Below the pieces are notes generated by a model, which ran no database searches, was not told the origin of the DNA, and saw only the letters and a list, made by a program, of their open reading frames with translations. A program made the translations under genes and the position numbers. This document shows positions 11,587-23,200 of a stretch of DNA of 64,000 nt, piece after piece; within the stretch, counting starts at the first letter, position 1, and each line of letters begins with the position of its first letter. The DNA comes from Massospora cicadina. Its lineage: Eukaryota > Entomophthoromycota > Entomophthoromycetes > Entomophthorales > Entomophthoraceae. The DNA lies in NCBI GenBank assembly GCA_022478985.1, contig JAKSZP010000161.1, positions 100,434 to 164,433 on the forward strand, written 5' to 3'.

Positions 11587-12386
11587 GTAACAGCTCTTCC
11601 ACTTTGAATTCCACCCACAGTACCCACACTCACCTTGGCAGAACTGTTACGGGCAATCAGTGAAATCTGCACTGAGATTGTCAAATTGAAATCAATTGGA
11701 ACTAATTTGAGTGGTAATCTGCCCGATGTTCAAATCCCAAAGTGCCAGAAAGGTATGATGACTAATTTATTGGCTGAAATGCCTGATGGGTTCAATTTGA
11801 TTAACATGCTGTTTAAACAAATCACCTCCCTACCAAAGTCATCAGGGATCATCCATGATGGGCAGGTGACAGCATTGACATCATTGATGAGGGTTTGAAG
11901 TCCCCTGTTGACAATTCAGGTGTTGTGGCCAATGCGATGCCACTGACCAAACAAATGGCTCAGCGACCAAGCGCTGGTGGGTTGGGTTTCCTGAACCTGT
12001 TCCCGACCAAAATGAAGCCGCCTCTATGTGGGGTGGCCTTGGGGATTCTGCCACTCGTCAGGCCAAATGCCGTTGCACCAACCATCAAAACAAAGCCAAG
12101 CCTCTGTTCAGACATTTGAGGTCAAACTGGCAGCGACTTGGCCCACCACCAAATTTTTTGATGTCAGTTCCCAGGGAACTAATCTGCCCATTCCTGAATA
12201 ATTCGCTTGTTAAGTCGAAATTGAGGATCCCAATCCTGGCTTGTCACTACCCCAATTGAACCACTGTTTAATCAGTTGCATTGCACTGAGAAAATTGTTG
12301 GTCAGTTTTCTTCCTTTCCTTTCAATAAAATTTTTCCCAAAAAAACCAATCAATTTTATTATTGTATTACTCATTCTGACCGCATC
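11454..12386 (+). repeat. RLG-A 3' LTR, first part
   Basis: 933 bp from TGTAAGT to the GCATC where NA-1 inserted. It continues at 15172. Directly preceded by the purine tract and TAA. Confidence 0.92.
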
Positions 12387-13434
12387 TGTCAGGTGAACAG
12401 CAAGTAAGAATTAGACTGGCCTGCCAGCCTGGATGTCAGAGCACCCAAATGGTAAATCAGAACGCCAGAGGCACTGCTGCTGGTATGATGAATATAGAAC
12501 TGGAAGGGAGCTGAATTTTCACCAGATAAGAACGGGATTTTGGGGGAAGTTGTTTTTATTGGAAAATTTAAGGAAGGAGAATTGACCACAACTTTCTCAG
12601 TGCGATGCGCCTGATTATATAGTAATCAATTTTGAGGGAAAACAAACCAGGATTGGGTTCTGCAAGTTTGACCTATGAGGCGAATTATTCAGGAAATGGG
12701 CAAGTTAGTTCCCTGGGAACTGACATCGCAAAATTTGGTGATGGGCCTAGTTGTGTTCAGTTTGACCTCTAACATCTGAGCCAAAACTCAGCTACATTTC
12801 TGATGGTTGACGCGACAGCGTTTAGCCCAACAAGTGGTGGGAATCCAGCAAGACCACCCCACATATGGTTGGACCCATTTGGTTGGAAACAGGTTCAGGA
12901 TGCCCAACCCACCCATGCTCTGTCACTGGGACGTTTGTTTGGTCAGTGGCATTGCATCAGGCGCAACACCTGATTTGCTGGCAGGAAGCTTCAAAACCTC
13001 AATGATGGTGTCTGATGATATTACCTGCCCATTGGGGGTGATGCCTGACAGATTTGGGAGGGGAGATTTTGTCAATCATCATGATAACTGAATTGCAATC
13101 GTTGTGCATTCCAGCTGATAGATCAGTCTTCATACCTTTTTGACCATTTAAAATATGAGTATCAGGCTGATTGCTACTCAAATTAGTTGCGATTGATTCC
13201 ATTTTGGCGATCTCAGCACAGATTTCACTTATTCCTCATAACAGTTCTGCTGAGGAGAGAGTGGGTACCAGAAGTGGGATTTAAAGCGGAAGGGATGTTA
13301 CCCAGCGTTCATCTACTATGTGAGCGAGATTGCCCTGAGTAGCGAGGGGTATGGCCATCCTCTTTGGTACCTTCTTGCTTGGGAACAGAAAAATGGCCTG
13401 ATCAACACCCAGAGGATGTTCACCAGGACTTACA
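12387..13434 (-). repeat. NA-1 LTR (3' in element orientation)
   Basis: 1048 bp; on the plus strand it runs TGTCAGG to GGACTTACA. It lacks the roughly 93-bp tandem duplication found in its partner. Confidence 0.92.
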
Positions 13435-13464
13435 TTACCCTTTACTTTTTCCAAGAGAAGGGAT

Positions 13465-13941
13465 TCAACACTGAAGAAACTGTATGAGAGCCACATTCTT
13501 GTGTGCCTTGGGTAACTTGATCGCCATTACTGATGCAGGTTTTTGGGGGAAATGGAGAATCTCAGGGTGGGATATGTGGAACGCTTTACCCAGGTTCATA
13601 CAATTCATGCAATCGCGCGCCTTGCTCCAACTGTTCTTGTAGGCTGGACACCCTTTCCAGGCCACAAGATATTGGATGGAACATCACAATTTCTGGGATG
13701 CCAGGATAGACTCTTCCTCGGCCTCTTCCTCATTTTTGATGATGATCAGCTCCAGTTCCACGGGAATTGCACCTTTGAAGGTTGACAGCTTGGAAACTAC
13801 TGGGATTTGGGGAGCAAACTCATTGCAAGTTGAGATGTCAGACCCTACTGACATGGGCAAGATAGCCATGGCAACTATGGGGTATAGGTTTGGAGTTTTG
13901 AGTGGGATGGGACTAATGTGGGCTGGGATAACCTTCTTCAC
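13465..13941 (-). pseudogene. NA-1 fused remnant: 5' coding piece joined to integrase end and chromodomain
   Basis: On the minus strand 13941-13684 reads a piece resembling RLG-B near 34360-34460 (KTPNLYPIVAMAILPMS) and passes without a stop into the integrase C-terminus (VSKLSTFKGAIPVELELIII). The chromodomain and tail follow at 13665-13465 in another frame (MAWKGCPAYKNSW, then AIKLPKAHKNVAL). The join marks the internal deletion. No enzymatic domain remains, though the primer and purine-tract regions are kept. Confidence 0.8.
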
Positions 13942-14029
13942 AACCTGATTCAGTTGAAAGAAGGGACCATTACTGCGCTAATATCTATGTGAAAGGCAGA
14001 AATGGTAGAGATTGATGGTTTGTTGATTA

Positions 14030-15166
14030 TGTCAGGTGAACAGCAAGTAAGAATTAGACTGGACTGCCAGCCTGGATGCCAGAGCACCCAAATGGTAAAC
14101 CAGAATGCCAGAGGCACTGCTGCTGGTATGATGAATATAGAACTGGAAGGAGCTGAATTTTTAACAGATAAAAATGGGATTTTGGGGGAAGTTGTTTTTA
14201 TTGGAAAATTTTAGGAAGGAGAATTGACCAACATTTTTTCAGTGTGATGCACCCGATTAAATAGTCATCAATTTTGAGGGAAAACAAGCTGGGATTGTGT
14301 TCCACAAGTTTTACCTATGCAGCGAATTATTCAGGAAATGGGCGGGTTAGTTGCCTGGGAACTGAAATTGCAAAATTTGGTGACAGTCTGAGTTGCGGTC
14401 AGTTTGACCTAAGTGGTGAATTATTTGGGAATGGGCAGGTTAGTTCCCTGGGGACTGACATCACAAAATTCAGTGGAAGGCCAAGTTGCGGTCAGCTTGA
14501 CCTCTAACATCTGAACCAAAACTCAGCTACATTTCTGATGGTTGATGCGACGGCATTTAGTCTGACAAGCGGCGGGAATCCTCCAAGACCACCCCACATA
14601 TGGGTGGACCCATTTGGTTGGAAATGGGTTTGGGATGACCAACCCACCCATGCTCTGTCGCTGGGCCATTTGTTCAGTCAGTAGCATTGCATCAGGCACA
14701 ATGCCCAATTTTCTGGCAGGAAGCTTCAAAACCTCATCAATGGTGTTTGATGCTATTACCTACCCATTGGGGGTGATACCTGACAGATTTGGGAGGGGGA
14801 TTTTGTTGATCATTGTGTTAACCAAATTGCAACTGTCAGGCATTCCAGCCAATAGATCAGTCTTCATACCTTTTTGACCATTTGAAATCCAAGTATTGGG
14901 CTGATTGCTACTCAAATTAGTTGCAATTAATTCCATTTTGGTGATCTCAGCACAGATTTCACTGATTTCTCATAACAGTTCTGCTGAGGAGAGTGTGGGT
15001 ACTGGAAGTGGGATATAAGTGGAAGGGCTGTTACCCAGCATTCATCTACTACATTAGTGAGATTGCCCTGAGTAACAAGGGTATGGCCACCCTCTTTGGT
15101 ACCTTCTTGCTCAGGAATAGAAAGATGACCCAATCGATGCCCAGAGGATGTTCACCAGGACTTACA
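14030..15166 (-). repeat. NA-1 LTR (5' in element orientation)
   Basis: 1137 bp partner of 12387-13434. It carries the predicted RNA start in minus orientation (AATTGACCAAC at about 14223-14233, whose complement is GTTGGTCAATT). Confidence 0.92.
14324..14505. repeat. Tandem duplication of about 93 bp inside the NA-1 LTR
   Basis: Two diverged units, each with GAATTATT near the start and TTGCGGTCAG followed by TTGACCT near the end, offset by 93-94 bp (TTGACCT near 14404 and again near 14497). The partner LTR has one unit, which accounts for the 89-bp length difference between the LTRs. Confidence 0.85.
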
Positions 15167-15171
15167 GCATC

Positions 15172-15667
15172 CATGATAGCATTTCACTGGTGGCCTGTCA
15201 GTCCATATACCGGATGGGCTCTACCAGTACTTATGGTCACTATGGCCCCCTCCATCATTGATTTGATTCAGCGAGTCAGATATTTTTGGCACTATAACCC
15301 TGCTATCAGGAACTTCCGGCAACAGTACCCAGGGATCTCATGGCCTTACATCCTCTAACTGCAATAGAGAATCTGTCTCCTTGCCTCCCTAGTTGAAATG
15401 ACCCCATATACCAATAAACTTATTGAAACTATTTTTGTGATCCCACCCCTGCAGCAAGGCCCCCTGAGTCAGGGGTGGGCAAATTGTGGTTCATCATCAG
15501 GATCATACTCACTGTTGTTTTACACCAACAATTTGTCATTTTACAATGTCCAGCTCCATATAACATCATTTGGTCAGCAATGCCTCTGGCATTCTGACTT
15601 GCTTTTTGGGTGCTTACACATCCTGACTGGCAGGCTGGTCTAAACTTCTTCTGCCATCTCCATGGCA
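15172..15667 (+). repeat. RLG-A 3' LTR, second part
   Basis: 496 bp continuing the LTR after NA-1 and ending CATGGCA, against CATGACA in the 5' LTR. With 11454-12386 it restores the 1429-bp length. Confidence 0.92.
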
Positions 15668-15672
15668 AAAAT

Positions 15673-16912
15673 CATCTGAAACTCTCTTGGATCATCTTGG
15701 ATATATTAACAAGTTCTTATGCCTGACACTGGATGCTACTAGGATACACAACTGGCTATCACCCAGACTGATTGTTCAATATGAAGTAATAATAAATTTT
15801 AATATATTATGGCCTGCAAATCTTTTGATACTATAACTGTGACTAGTGCAGGTGATTGCTGACCAGGAATAGTCAGTGATGCTACCAGCCTAATGGCACC
15901 CCTTCTCAGCCCTTTTCACCCATACTAGACCCCATCTCTTTCTTTCCCCTCTTACCAATTCTATGTCTTATATATTAAATAAAGATATGGAGTTTAATAT
16001 ATATATATATAGTATTGTATTAGGATCAATTGTTTTTTGACATTTTATACTTTTTGGCTTGTCATGCATTAAAACATATCAATGTGTCAGGCTAAAATAT
16101 AATCATTATGTGACATTCTAAAATGACTAGATTATTGAGATTAGTGTAAAGCTTAGTTAAGTCTTTCATTGATCAGCATGATGTGATGCTATCATTGTGT
16201 TTTGTATTGTTTAAAATTTGAGCTTTTTATTGGTCAAAGCCACAAATGCACTTTTTGAGCCCTTCTCGATGATTAGCTCAATTCAGAATAAAGGTCTTCG
16301 TCCTGTACTGTTGGATATAAGAAGCTTAACAGCTGCAGGTCGATTCTTTGCTCTAAGCCTTGGAAGTCGGAAGTGACATCATTGTCTGGTTTCAGATGTT
16401 GGTCACCTATAAAAAGAACGCCGGGATAAAAATAGCATTTTATTTTCAAATTTGAATTATTTGATTAGCTCGGTTATCCAAGTTAAGTGTTTTAATTAAT
16501 ATACTCTTTACATTTGGCCAGATTTTCTGATAGAATATTATTGATGGCTAAATTTGGTGCATTGATATCACATCAGAGTTGAACATTATTGACAATATGG
16601 TTGTTTTAAATCTAAAACTTATAATTACGCCTCTCGATTCATGGATAGGCCAGCTAATCACAGATTGCGGATTTAATTTAAACATAAATGCAAAATATAT
16701 TAATAACAATTCTACACAAGCTAATTAGAACTTGCAGGTGTAACTAGCGGCCAATTTTGATAAATATCCCGCTTGTGAATTGGGGAACTTGACTAATAGC
16801 CACTAGCTGAACTAAATTAAATTAAATATAATATAATAGTTACACCGCTGGCCACAAGATGGCTAGCTAATTGGGACTCACAAATCTGAATACAACTTTA
16901 TATCCTGTGTTG
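15673..16912. other. AT-rich spacer, no gene seen
   Basis: No domain, no long frame and no LTR similarity recognised. It contains a short (TA)n run near 15998-16010. Confidence 0.6.
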
Positions 16913-16930
16913 TTAAATAGTTAGGTGGCA

Positions 16931-17056
16931 AGGGTGGTTAGCCGAGCGGGTAAAACTGCTTCCACCCCTAGTGCAGGTTTTGAATTCGAAACCTGTACTG
17001 GCTAAAATATTCTCGGTGTGGTATATTTGTCCCAAGGTCGACCCACCTCGAATAAT
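16931..17056 (+). mobile_element. SINE-1, tRNA-derived short retroposon
   Basis: A 126-bp insert between perfect 18-bp direct repeats TTAAATAGTTAGGTGGCA (16913-16930 and 17057-17074). It carries an RNA polymerase III A box TAGCCGAGCGG (16939-16949), a full match to the tRNA consensus. The B-box-like AATTCGAAACC (16983-16993) differs from GGTTCGANNCC only in the first two bases. Spacing is tRNA-like, and the T-stem CAGGTTT/AAACCTG can pair. After the tRNA part comes a 3' domain starting GGTGTGGTAT (17015) that is shared with SINE-2. Long duplications are the mark of LINE-type target-primed insertion. Their perfection suggests a fairly young copy. Confidence 0.85.
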
Positions 17057-17074
17057 TTAAATAGTTAGGTGGCA

Positions 17075-18287
17075 CTAAATATTAAAGTTAGCACTGCTCA
17101 ATCTATCTGAGTAATATTTTTATTTTTAAAATAATTTTATTGATGCTTCCAGAATTTTACCAAGATATATGTCTTTTAGCTGAGGATCCGTTGATAATTT
17201 GATTAACGCTTAACTCTATCATCGCATTTTGAATTTAAAGCCAACTGAATTACTCAACGTCACTCGAATTTATATTATAACAGATGCTAATTATTCTAGC
17301 TTTTATATTTTAGATGGCCATCATAACTTTATGCAAAAATTGAACCTATCAGAACATAAAAAACAATAACCGCTTGGAAAAACCATTGAACCTATCAAAT
17401 AATCCAGATAACACCAAAATGCTCAGCAAAATGACATGCCGATTCCCATTACAACTATATACAATTCTCATATCTTATATATAAGAATTTATTTAAGAGC
17501 TAAATGATATAATACAATGATGGTACCACAGTTGATAAAAAAGGAATGTTAAAGAAAGTTTCAAATATCTAAGTAAAAACATATATCATGCTCTTAAAAC
17601 TTTTACCAATAGGTAAAAGTTTTATATCTTTCTAAACTAGAATTTTAATTAAGAGCTAAAAAGAGTAATTAGTTTAGCTTCAGACTTGATACTAACCCAG
17701 TACAGACTGTATAGTTTTAGTACAAACTTAAAATAATTCAGTTTAGTTACTTTAATTAATATGATTTTCTCGGTAGTTAGCCATCATAGTAAACTGCTCA
17801 GTTTAGCTCAAGATCTTGTAACATTTATATTTGATTTGTTATATAAAGTTAACCACGTTTTAGATATAATCCTTTATCTGGATATCTCAGCTTAGGAAAT
17901 TTAGAAATTGAAAGATTTACCATATATAATTAGGAAGATAAACTAAGTAAGTAAAATTCTCATTATAAAAAAATGATTATTAGTTTAATTCTTATAGATC
18001 TACATAATCTACTAGATTATATTTATGGCCAGTTTTTTGCCATCATAAATTTCTAGTTTTATTATCTACTTACTAAGTTAAATAACAAGTAGTTTTGAGG
18101 GAAACAAAGCTATTATTAACTAAATAGGCTAACTTATTGATAAAAGTTAACTTTCCTTTGGTTGCAGACCACAGTAACAAAAACCTGTGTGAATATCTAA
18201 CATATAGATATTATATTAGCTTTATGTTAGATCAGTAACATGATTTACCCTGGAGAAGGAAAGGATAGATAAGTGCACAGTATAAAG
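17075..18287. other. AT-rich spacer, no gene seen
   Basis: Strongly AT-rich, with stops in all frames. I see no RNA gene or recognisable repeat in it. Confidence 0.6.
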
Positions 18288-18292
18288 GTTAT

Positions 18293-19030
18293 TGTCAGAC
18301 AATTGAAAGCCCAATAATGTAAGAAGAAAGTTTCAGATAAAATTACAATAGAATTGGCCAAAGGACCCTGGTCAATTTCCAGTGGAACCCCTTGAATTGG
18401 GGTAACACTTCTATTAATACTCAGGCGAATAACATGACTTTAGGCAATTGGATTACACCAAATTGTCAGCTGAATATAGGGAGCCATTATGAGGTCTCTT
18501 AACCTCTTAAAGCAAATTTAGCACAACCAATAATGTGGAGACTGGCCTCTTTTATAGGGTTGGAAGGGGTCCCACAAGGCAAAAATATTTTTGTGCCCAA
18601 TGATTAGTAAAATATATAAAATTGTTACCTCATGGACATATCCTACCTGCAATTGACTTTCCATCAGCTGTTACATCAAAGTAAAACAAGTCTTCAAAGA
18701 TATAATGGGTTGAATCCCCATATTCCCTAATTCAGACATTACTAAGCTAATCCAAACTTTACATTGATTTCTCTTCAAACCTTGATATAGTTATATAGTA
18801 AGCTGCTATATATCAAGAGGGTTTGTTTCTTAACCTCCCCATGGTAACTAATAAAAAATCATAACAGCCTGACCTTTTAATTACTATAATATTAGTTTAC
18901 TATGAGTGGCCAATTAACCAATAATAATTAGATATCCCTGCAGTATATAATTGGACTTCTTATGAAAATACTTGTTGGTTTTTAGATGCAAATGCACCAG
19001 TGAGCAACACAAAATGCCTAAAATCCAACA
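18293..19030 (+). repeat. RLG-D 5' LTR
   Basis: 738 bp; the start is mutated to TGTCAGACAATTG. It aligns along its length with 24984-25720; shared blocks include GAGGGTTTGTTTCTTAACC and CCAGTGAGCAACACAAAA. Substitutions are scattered, so this is not a recent insertion. Confidence 0.93.
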
Positions 19031-19032
19031 AT

Positions 19033-19047
19033 TGGTGCTCACTGCAG
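19033..19047 (+). other. RLG-D primer-binding site (tRNA type)
   Basis: TGGTGCTCACTGCAG, two bases after the LTR. TGG pairs with a tRNA CCA end. Near-identical sites follow the LTRs of RLG-C (26713), NA-2 (45325) and RLG-Y (62116). The tRNA cannot be named from this window. Confidence 0.75.
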
Positions 19048-19082
19048 GTAGTAGTGCACCACAAAACACTTATCTAAAATGG

Positions 19083-20160
19083 AGAGTGTTGGGGTAATTA
19101 ACCCTCACAATCTCCACACTACCTCTGACCCCCAGCTAAATGTTTTGGCACAGCAGTTAGCTAGCGCCCTGTCACAACTTGAAACCCTTGAACAGTGAAT
19201 ACTAAGCCTCTCGTGAGGCAGATCCAATTACTTCCAAACCTCATTTCTGATACAAATTTACCCTAGTTAAGGGTAGCATTGCCTCATTCCTTTTTGTGTA
19301 TGAGGAAGTTTTGTAAGGGACAACTGATCCCCAAAAAGTAAAAGTACATCCTCGCCTGCCTCAGCTGCTCTGCCTAAGAGGTGATGGTACCTTATATGGG
19401 CACCATTAAAACTTGGCCAAGGTGAAGAAAGCGCTGATTGAGGAGGTTAATCAACGCAGAGCTTGCAAAGACAAAAACAGGTCTTTAAGTGCCTTAGATT
19501 GAATGAGGGAGAGCCTATCACCTTTTTTGTTAATTGATTCTATAGTAAAGCTCAGCCTCTGTTGTTGACCAATATGCTTTCTCTTGATGATGCTATTGTT
19601 GCTGTTTTGGCTGGATTGGAGTCTCATCCCTCTTTGGTGATTCATATCTCTGCCATCAAGCGCTCCTTCAAAAATATACATTATACCAAGGAGGCCTTGT
19701 TAGTGGAGGCTGACTATTATGAAAGTGATACTATGCAAGGAGCTCTGAGGCGAGAATCTTATATAATTTCTACAGCCTCTTCTATGGCTATCTCCCTTTG
19801 TAAATCTGCTCCCGTGGAGCTACCACAACAAGGTGCTCCTCCCCTATGTGAAGATAGACTGAGGATACTAGAAAAGATGGAACAGCGCTCCCCTCCATCT
19901 CCAGCACCCCAAAGTGTAGCCTGTGAAGTTGGCTATCACTTTGCCCTGTTCTTCTCCTTCATCAGAGCGGCCTTCTAAAGTGCCTCAATTGTCACTTCCT
20001 GCCAAGGCACTATTTCTATCCCTCTTGATATCTCTTTCAGCCATCTCTAGCTCAAAACCTGTAGCCATGGGGCAGCCCAAACCCCCTGCATCAAAGGTTA
20101 AATGTAGAGCCATAACAATTACAGCATCTCCTCAAAAATTTACCTAGGTATTTAAGCAGC
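19083..20160 (+). pseudogene. RLG-D gag
   Basis: The best preserved part is a 138-codon frame (19562-19978) with LDDAIVAVLAGLESHPSLV, the helical capsid motif usual for Ty3/gypsy Gag. It is preceded in another frame by RLNEGEPITFFVN. Stops and frame changes occur before 19560. No clean zinc knuckle is readable after the capsid part. Gag would form the virus-like particle. Confidence 0.7.
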
Positions 20161-20539
20161 CTCAGGACCTCCCTTGCAACAAGGGAAGCCCTGACCTTAC
20201 CTCCCAACCAATGAAATCCTTGATGTGCATTGAGAATCCCTCTGATTGTGAATCTGAAGGGGGTTGAGAAGATCTGGGTCACTATGCCTTAGGAGCCCCA
20301 GGTGAAGTGGAGATATCTGACAGGTTGAATTCTGATAAAGTGGACATGGTTAGGATCCCCGCCAAACTTACCTCTAACAAGCGTTAAGGGGTTTTGAGGT
20401 CATTGACACCACCAGTGATGCAGACCAGCTTATTGCCACCTTGATCCGCCTAAACCAGTGTGTTTATACCATGAAGTCTATCCAGGAGAAATACCTTGAG
20501 ACTGGCAAATGAATTGCCTCTACTCTCTGTTTAAAGGAG

Positions 20540-21052
20540 GTCCTCGCTTTTTCCCCCAAATTGGGTGGAACTTTAACCAAAGTGGAGGACATCGTCAATG
20601 GAGTGAAGGTTAGGGCTATCCTTGACACTGGGCCCCATAATCGTTGTGTCATCAAAACTCAAAAAAAAAAAGTTAAACTGGCCCCCAAACTTGACTATAC
20701 TCAAGAATTTGGGACTACATGCCCAAACAACATCTACACCATTGGGGCATAACTTCTCTGCCTATCTGTTTTGGGAAGCTCATCTTGTCAGCTTTAGCGG
20801 TGGCCCTAACTAATAATATCTGTGATCTGCTAATTGGTACCCAGGTTCATGCTCAAGTATAAAAGAGTATTTAATTTGAAGCAGGGTTTTCTCTCAATTC
20901 TTATATGAGGTTACCCTGATTTTGACTAATGAGGAGTTTAATAAAAAGTAATATGTTTGCACAGTTGAGTATCCCTCTTCCGCTTATTTACTAAATTATT
21001 ACAGAAGGATGATATACAAAAATGTTGCTTCAATCAGTGGACGCCCTAGAGG
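20540..21052 (+). pseudogene. RLG-D aspartic protease
   Basis: The frame 20561-20752 contains VEDIVNGVKVRAILDTGPHN with the catalytic DTG intact. After a frame change, YLFWEAHLVSFSGG and CDLLIGTQVHAQ (near 20770-20860) resemble the flap and the C-terminal hydrophobic motif of retropepsins. A poly-A run near 20660 probably caused one of the frameshifts. The gene is cut at 21052 by the solo LTR. Confidence 0.75.
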
Positions 21053-21057
21053 GTATC

Positions 21058-21944
21058 TGTCATGGTTAGATGACTTTATAGTAGGAACTGATGCTAAAGA
21101 CAAGGCTGGGTGACAGAAGGCCCAGAAGGTGAAACTTCAGGCTCTTCCTGACCTGAAACACACCTTAGATCAATGCTGGGTGCAAGCCAAGCATGCCCAG
21201 GTTGATACTAATGGGGTGCAAAACGCCCAGCCTCTTATCTCGGCTCAGGCACTACAACAAATGATTTATGTTATATTGAAGATGGTTCAATTTGCTTGGT
21301 AGGAGAGCAAGGGTTCAAGTCCGCTCAAGCTATGAAATTTTAAGCTCAGGAAAATTACGGCTTCAAACTGATTACTTGAGTGAAGGCACTTTCGGTGTAT
21401 TTTACAAAATGGATGGAAGCATCTGTTTATTGGAGTGTCAAGGCTTGGGCGCACTTCCGCAGAACCTGAATTTCCCCATCCCACTTTAAATATGTTTTTG
21501 CGACCAACATTCCTTGTTGGTCGACTTTCTTAAATAAATTTTACCCGTTTTCTACGTTTTTCAATGGTTCCTTGGGTGAACTTGGTGGTGGACCTCTTCA
21601 GGGAGGTCTCCAACCATGTGGGCCTCTACTTAGTATCACCATTTACCCAAATCCCAGGTGCTTTCTTGGGCCATTTAGGTCCCCTCCAAACCGAGACACC
21701 CAAGTCTACTAGCGCCCAATTACCCTTGATGATGGACTCCCCTTTGGTGTCTACTCAAGTTGGGAGGTTTCTTACTTACCTGGTCTCATATGTGATGCTT
21801 TACACCCTCGCCTGGGTTACCTTTTGCTCAAGCACCATTCTAGGTGCCTCATTTTCCATTCTCTTAACGGCTAGTTCCCTAGCAATGTGGGTTTGCATCC
21901 CACATCACCTTGCTGGGAACAAGAGAGTTACAGACACTCTGACA
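21058..21944 (+). repeat. Solo LTR of the RLG-G family inside RLG-D
   Basis: 887 bp, TGTCATGG to CTCTGACA, with a perfect target duplication GTATC (21053-21057 and 21945-21949). It aligns with the RLG-G LTRs (48597-49444 and 53687-54544); shared pieces include GACCT..AAGCA/CAC.AC and GTTA.AGACACTCT. No internal element sequence is next to it, so it arose by LTR-LTR recombination. It inserted after RLG-D and splits that element between protease and RT. Confidence 0.93.
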
Positions 21945-22239
21945 GTATCCCTTTCTATGCTTCTGAAGAGGTGGTCACCAAGTCTGGTGAATAAAGTGTA
22001 GTTGACATGAATATTATTGTAAAAATCCCACACAACTGCCTACTGCACCTAATCAGCATTGACAGGGTTAGTCTTTTTGAGCCCATATTTTTGCTAGGCG
22101 TTCTAGACCCTGCCTATCAAAACCCTATTTATCTTCTGTTAGAGAATCTCACTAAGAAGGATATGGTTGTAAAAAAGCATCAGGAGATCGGAAGAGGCAT
22201 TCTGATTCCCCTTGAGAATATATAGAAAATTCACTGTAT

Positions 22240-23200
22240 TGTGTCTATGGCGGATATGGGCTTACCCGCCAACCAGTCTTTATGTACCCTACCTTCCGTT
22301 ATTATCTCCAACAGACTAACCCCAGCTGAGCTGGATAAAGCCACACCCTGCTTGAGGCCTACAGCGACATTTTCTCCAAATCTGACACTGACTATGGGCA
22401 CATGAAAGTTGGACTCATGTTATTGACGTTGGTGGTGTTCATCCTATTTTCCCCAAAACCTACTGCAAATCCAAAGTTGAAGAGTTACAGATGCAGACGG
22501 AGCTCAAACAGCTGCTGGACGCTGGGTTGTTGGTGCCTTCCTAAAGCTCTTGGTCATCCCCGCTCCTATTGATAAAGAAAAAAATGGAGATCATCAGGTA
22601 GTGATTGACTACTGAAAACTGAACAACCTCACAAAGAAGGACAGCTACCCTACCCCCGCATTGATGACGCTCTGGCCTGACTCTCTGGTTATGAATTCTT
22701 TTCCGCCATGGACTTGGCTAGTGGGTACTGTCATATGGATCTTTCTCCACAGGATCAAGAAAAGTGCTCCCTTATCTGCAGAGAGGGTTTTTTACAACCC
22801 ATTTGGCTACCTCAGTGGTTTCGTAATGCACCTGCTACTTTTCAACGGGCTATGAATTACATTTTCAAGGACTTTAATATAAACTGTGTGATTGTCTACA
22901 TCAATGAAATCACCATTTTTTAAGATGTTCAAGAGCACCTTTCTCACTTAAAGGAAGTTTTCTAACGCCTGCAGGACTCTCATATTAAGCTGAAGCTCTT
23001 CAAGTGTACTTTTTTTAGTACTAGATCTTCAAGTGTACTTTCTTCCAGGAGAAGTTGGTTTTTTGGGAACGCTATCTCACAAGATGTGATACAACCTCTG
23101 CAAGATAAGATCGAAGCAATATCCAAGATGCCAGCGCCCAAAACCCTTTGTGACATCCAGGTATTCTTGGGTATTATGGGGTATTATCATCAATCTATCC
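22240..23200 (+). pseudogene. RLG-D reverse transcriptase
   Basis: RT motifs in shifting frames: HVIDVGGVHPIFPKTY near 22415, then MDLASGYCHMDLSP (22708 onward), NAPATFQRAMNYIF, and VYINEITIF at about 22885-22920. The last is the polymerase box, where YxDD should stand; both aspartates are replaced (N and E), so the enzyme would be dead even in an open frame. A 13-nt insertion with its duplication breaks the frame at 23013. Confidence 0.82.
23013..23025 (-). mobile_element. Micro-retroposon tail 1 (13 nt) with 16-bp duplication
   Basis: TTTTAGTACTAGA is flanked by perfect 16-bp repeats TCTTCAAGTGTACTTT (22997-23012 and 23026-23041). Removing one repeat and the 13-mer restores the RT reading KLFKCTFFQEK expected at this position. 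Read on the minus strand it is TCTAGTACT followed by A residues, like the extreme 3' end of a poly-A retroposon. Confidence 0.75.

Larger units (their letters stand above)
12387..15166 (-). mobile_element. NA-1, non-autonomous family-A element nested in the RLG-A LTR
   Basis: Reads on the minus strand as LTR (15166-14030), 595 bp internal, LTR (13434-12387). Perfect target duplication GCATC at 12382-12386 and 15167-15171; the uninterrupted site is seen in the RLG-A 5' LTR (CCGCATCCCTGATGG near 6486). The internal region joins a piece near the 5' end of the coding region directly to the integrase C-terminus and chromodomain, so about 3 kb of protease, RT, RNase H and most of integrase are missing. 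Movement would depend on proteins from a full-length relative. Confidence 0.93.
5559..15667 (+). mobile_element. RLG-A, Ty3/gypsy chromovirus (nested, decayed)
   Basis: A Ty3/gypsy element in the order LTR, gag remnant, protease, RT, RNase H, integrase, chromodomain, LTR. The 5' LTR is 1429 bp (5559-6987). The 3' LTR is 11454-12386 plus 15172-15667, which sums to exactly 1429 bp once NA-1 (12387-15166) and one copy of its 5-bp duplication are removed. Flanking 5-mers AAAAC (5554-5558) and AAAAT (15668-15672) are a near-perfect target duplication. The PPT GGAAAAAGGAAAAGG lies before 11454. All genes carry stops or frameshifts, so the element is immobile by its own proteins. Confidence 0.93.

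Noticed and set aside
21287..21330. tRNA-like stretch with a good B box (GGTTCAAGTCC)
   Set aside because: It aligns with ordinary LTR sequence in the RLG-G LTRs (near 48855), has no full cloverleaf, and the A-to-B spacing is too short.
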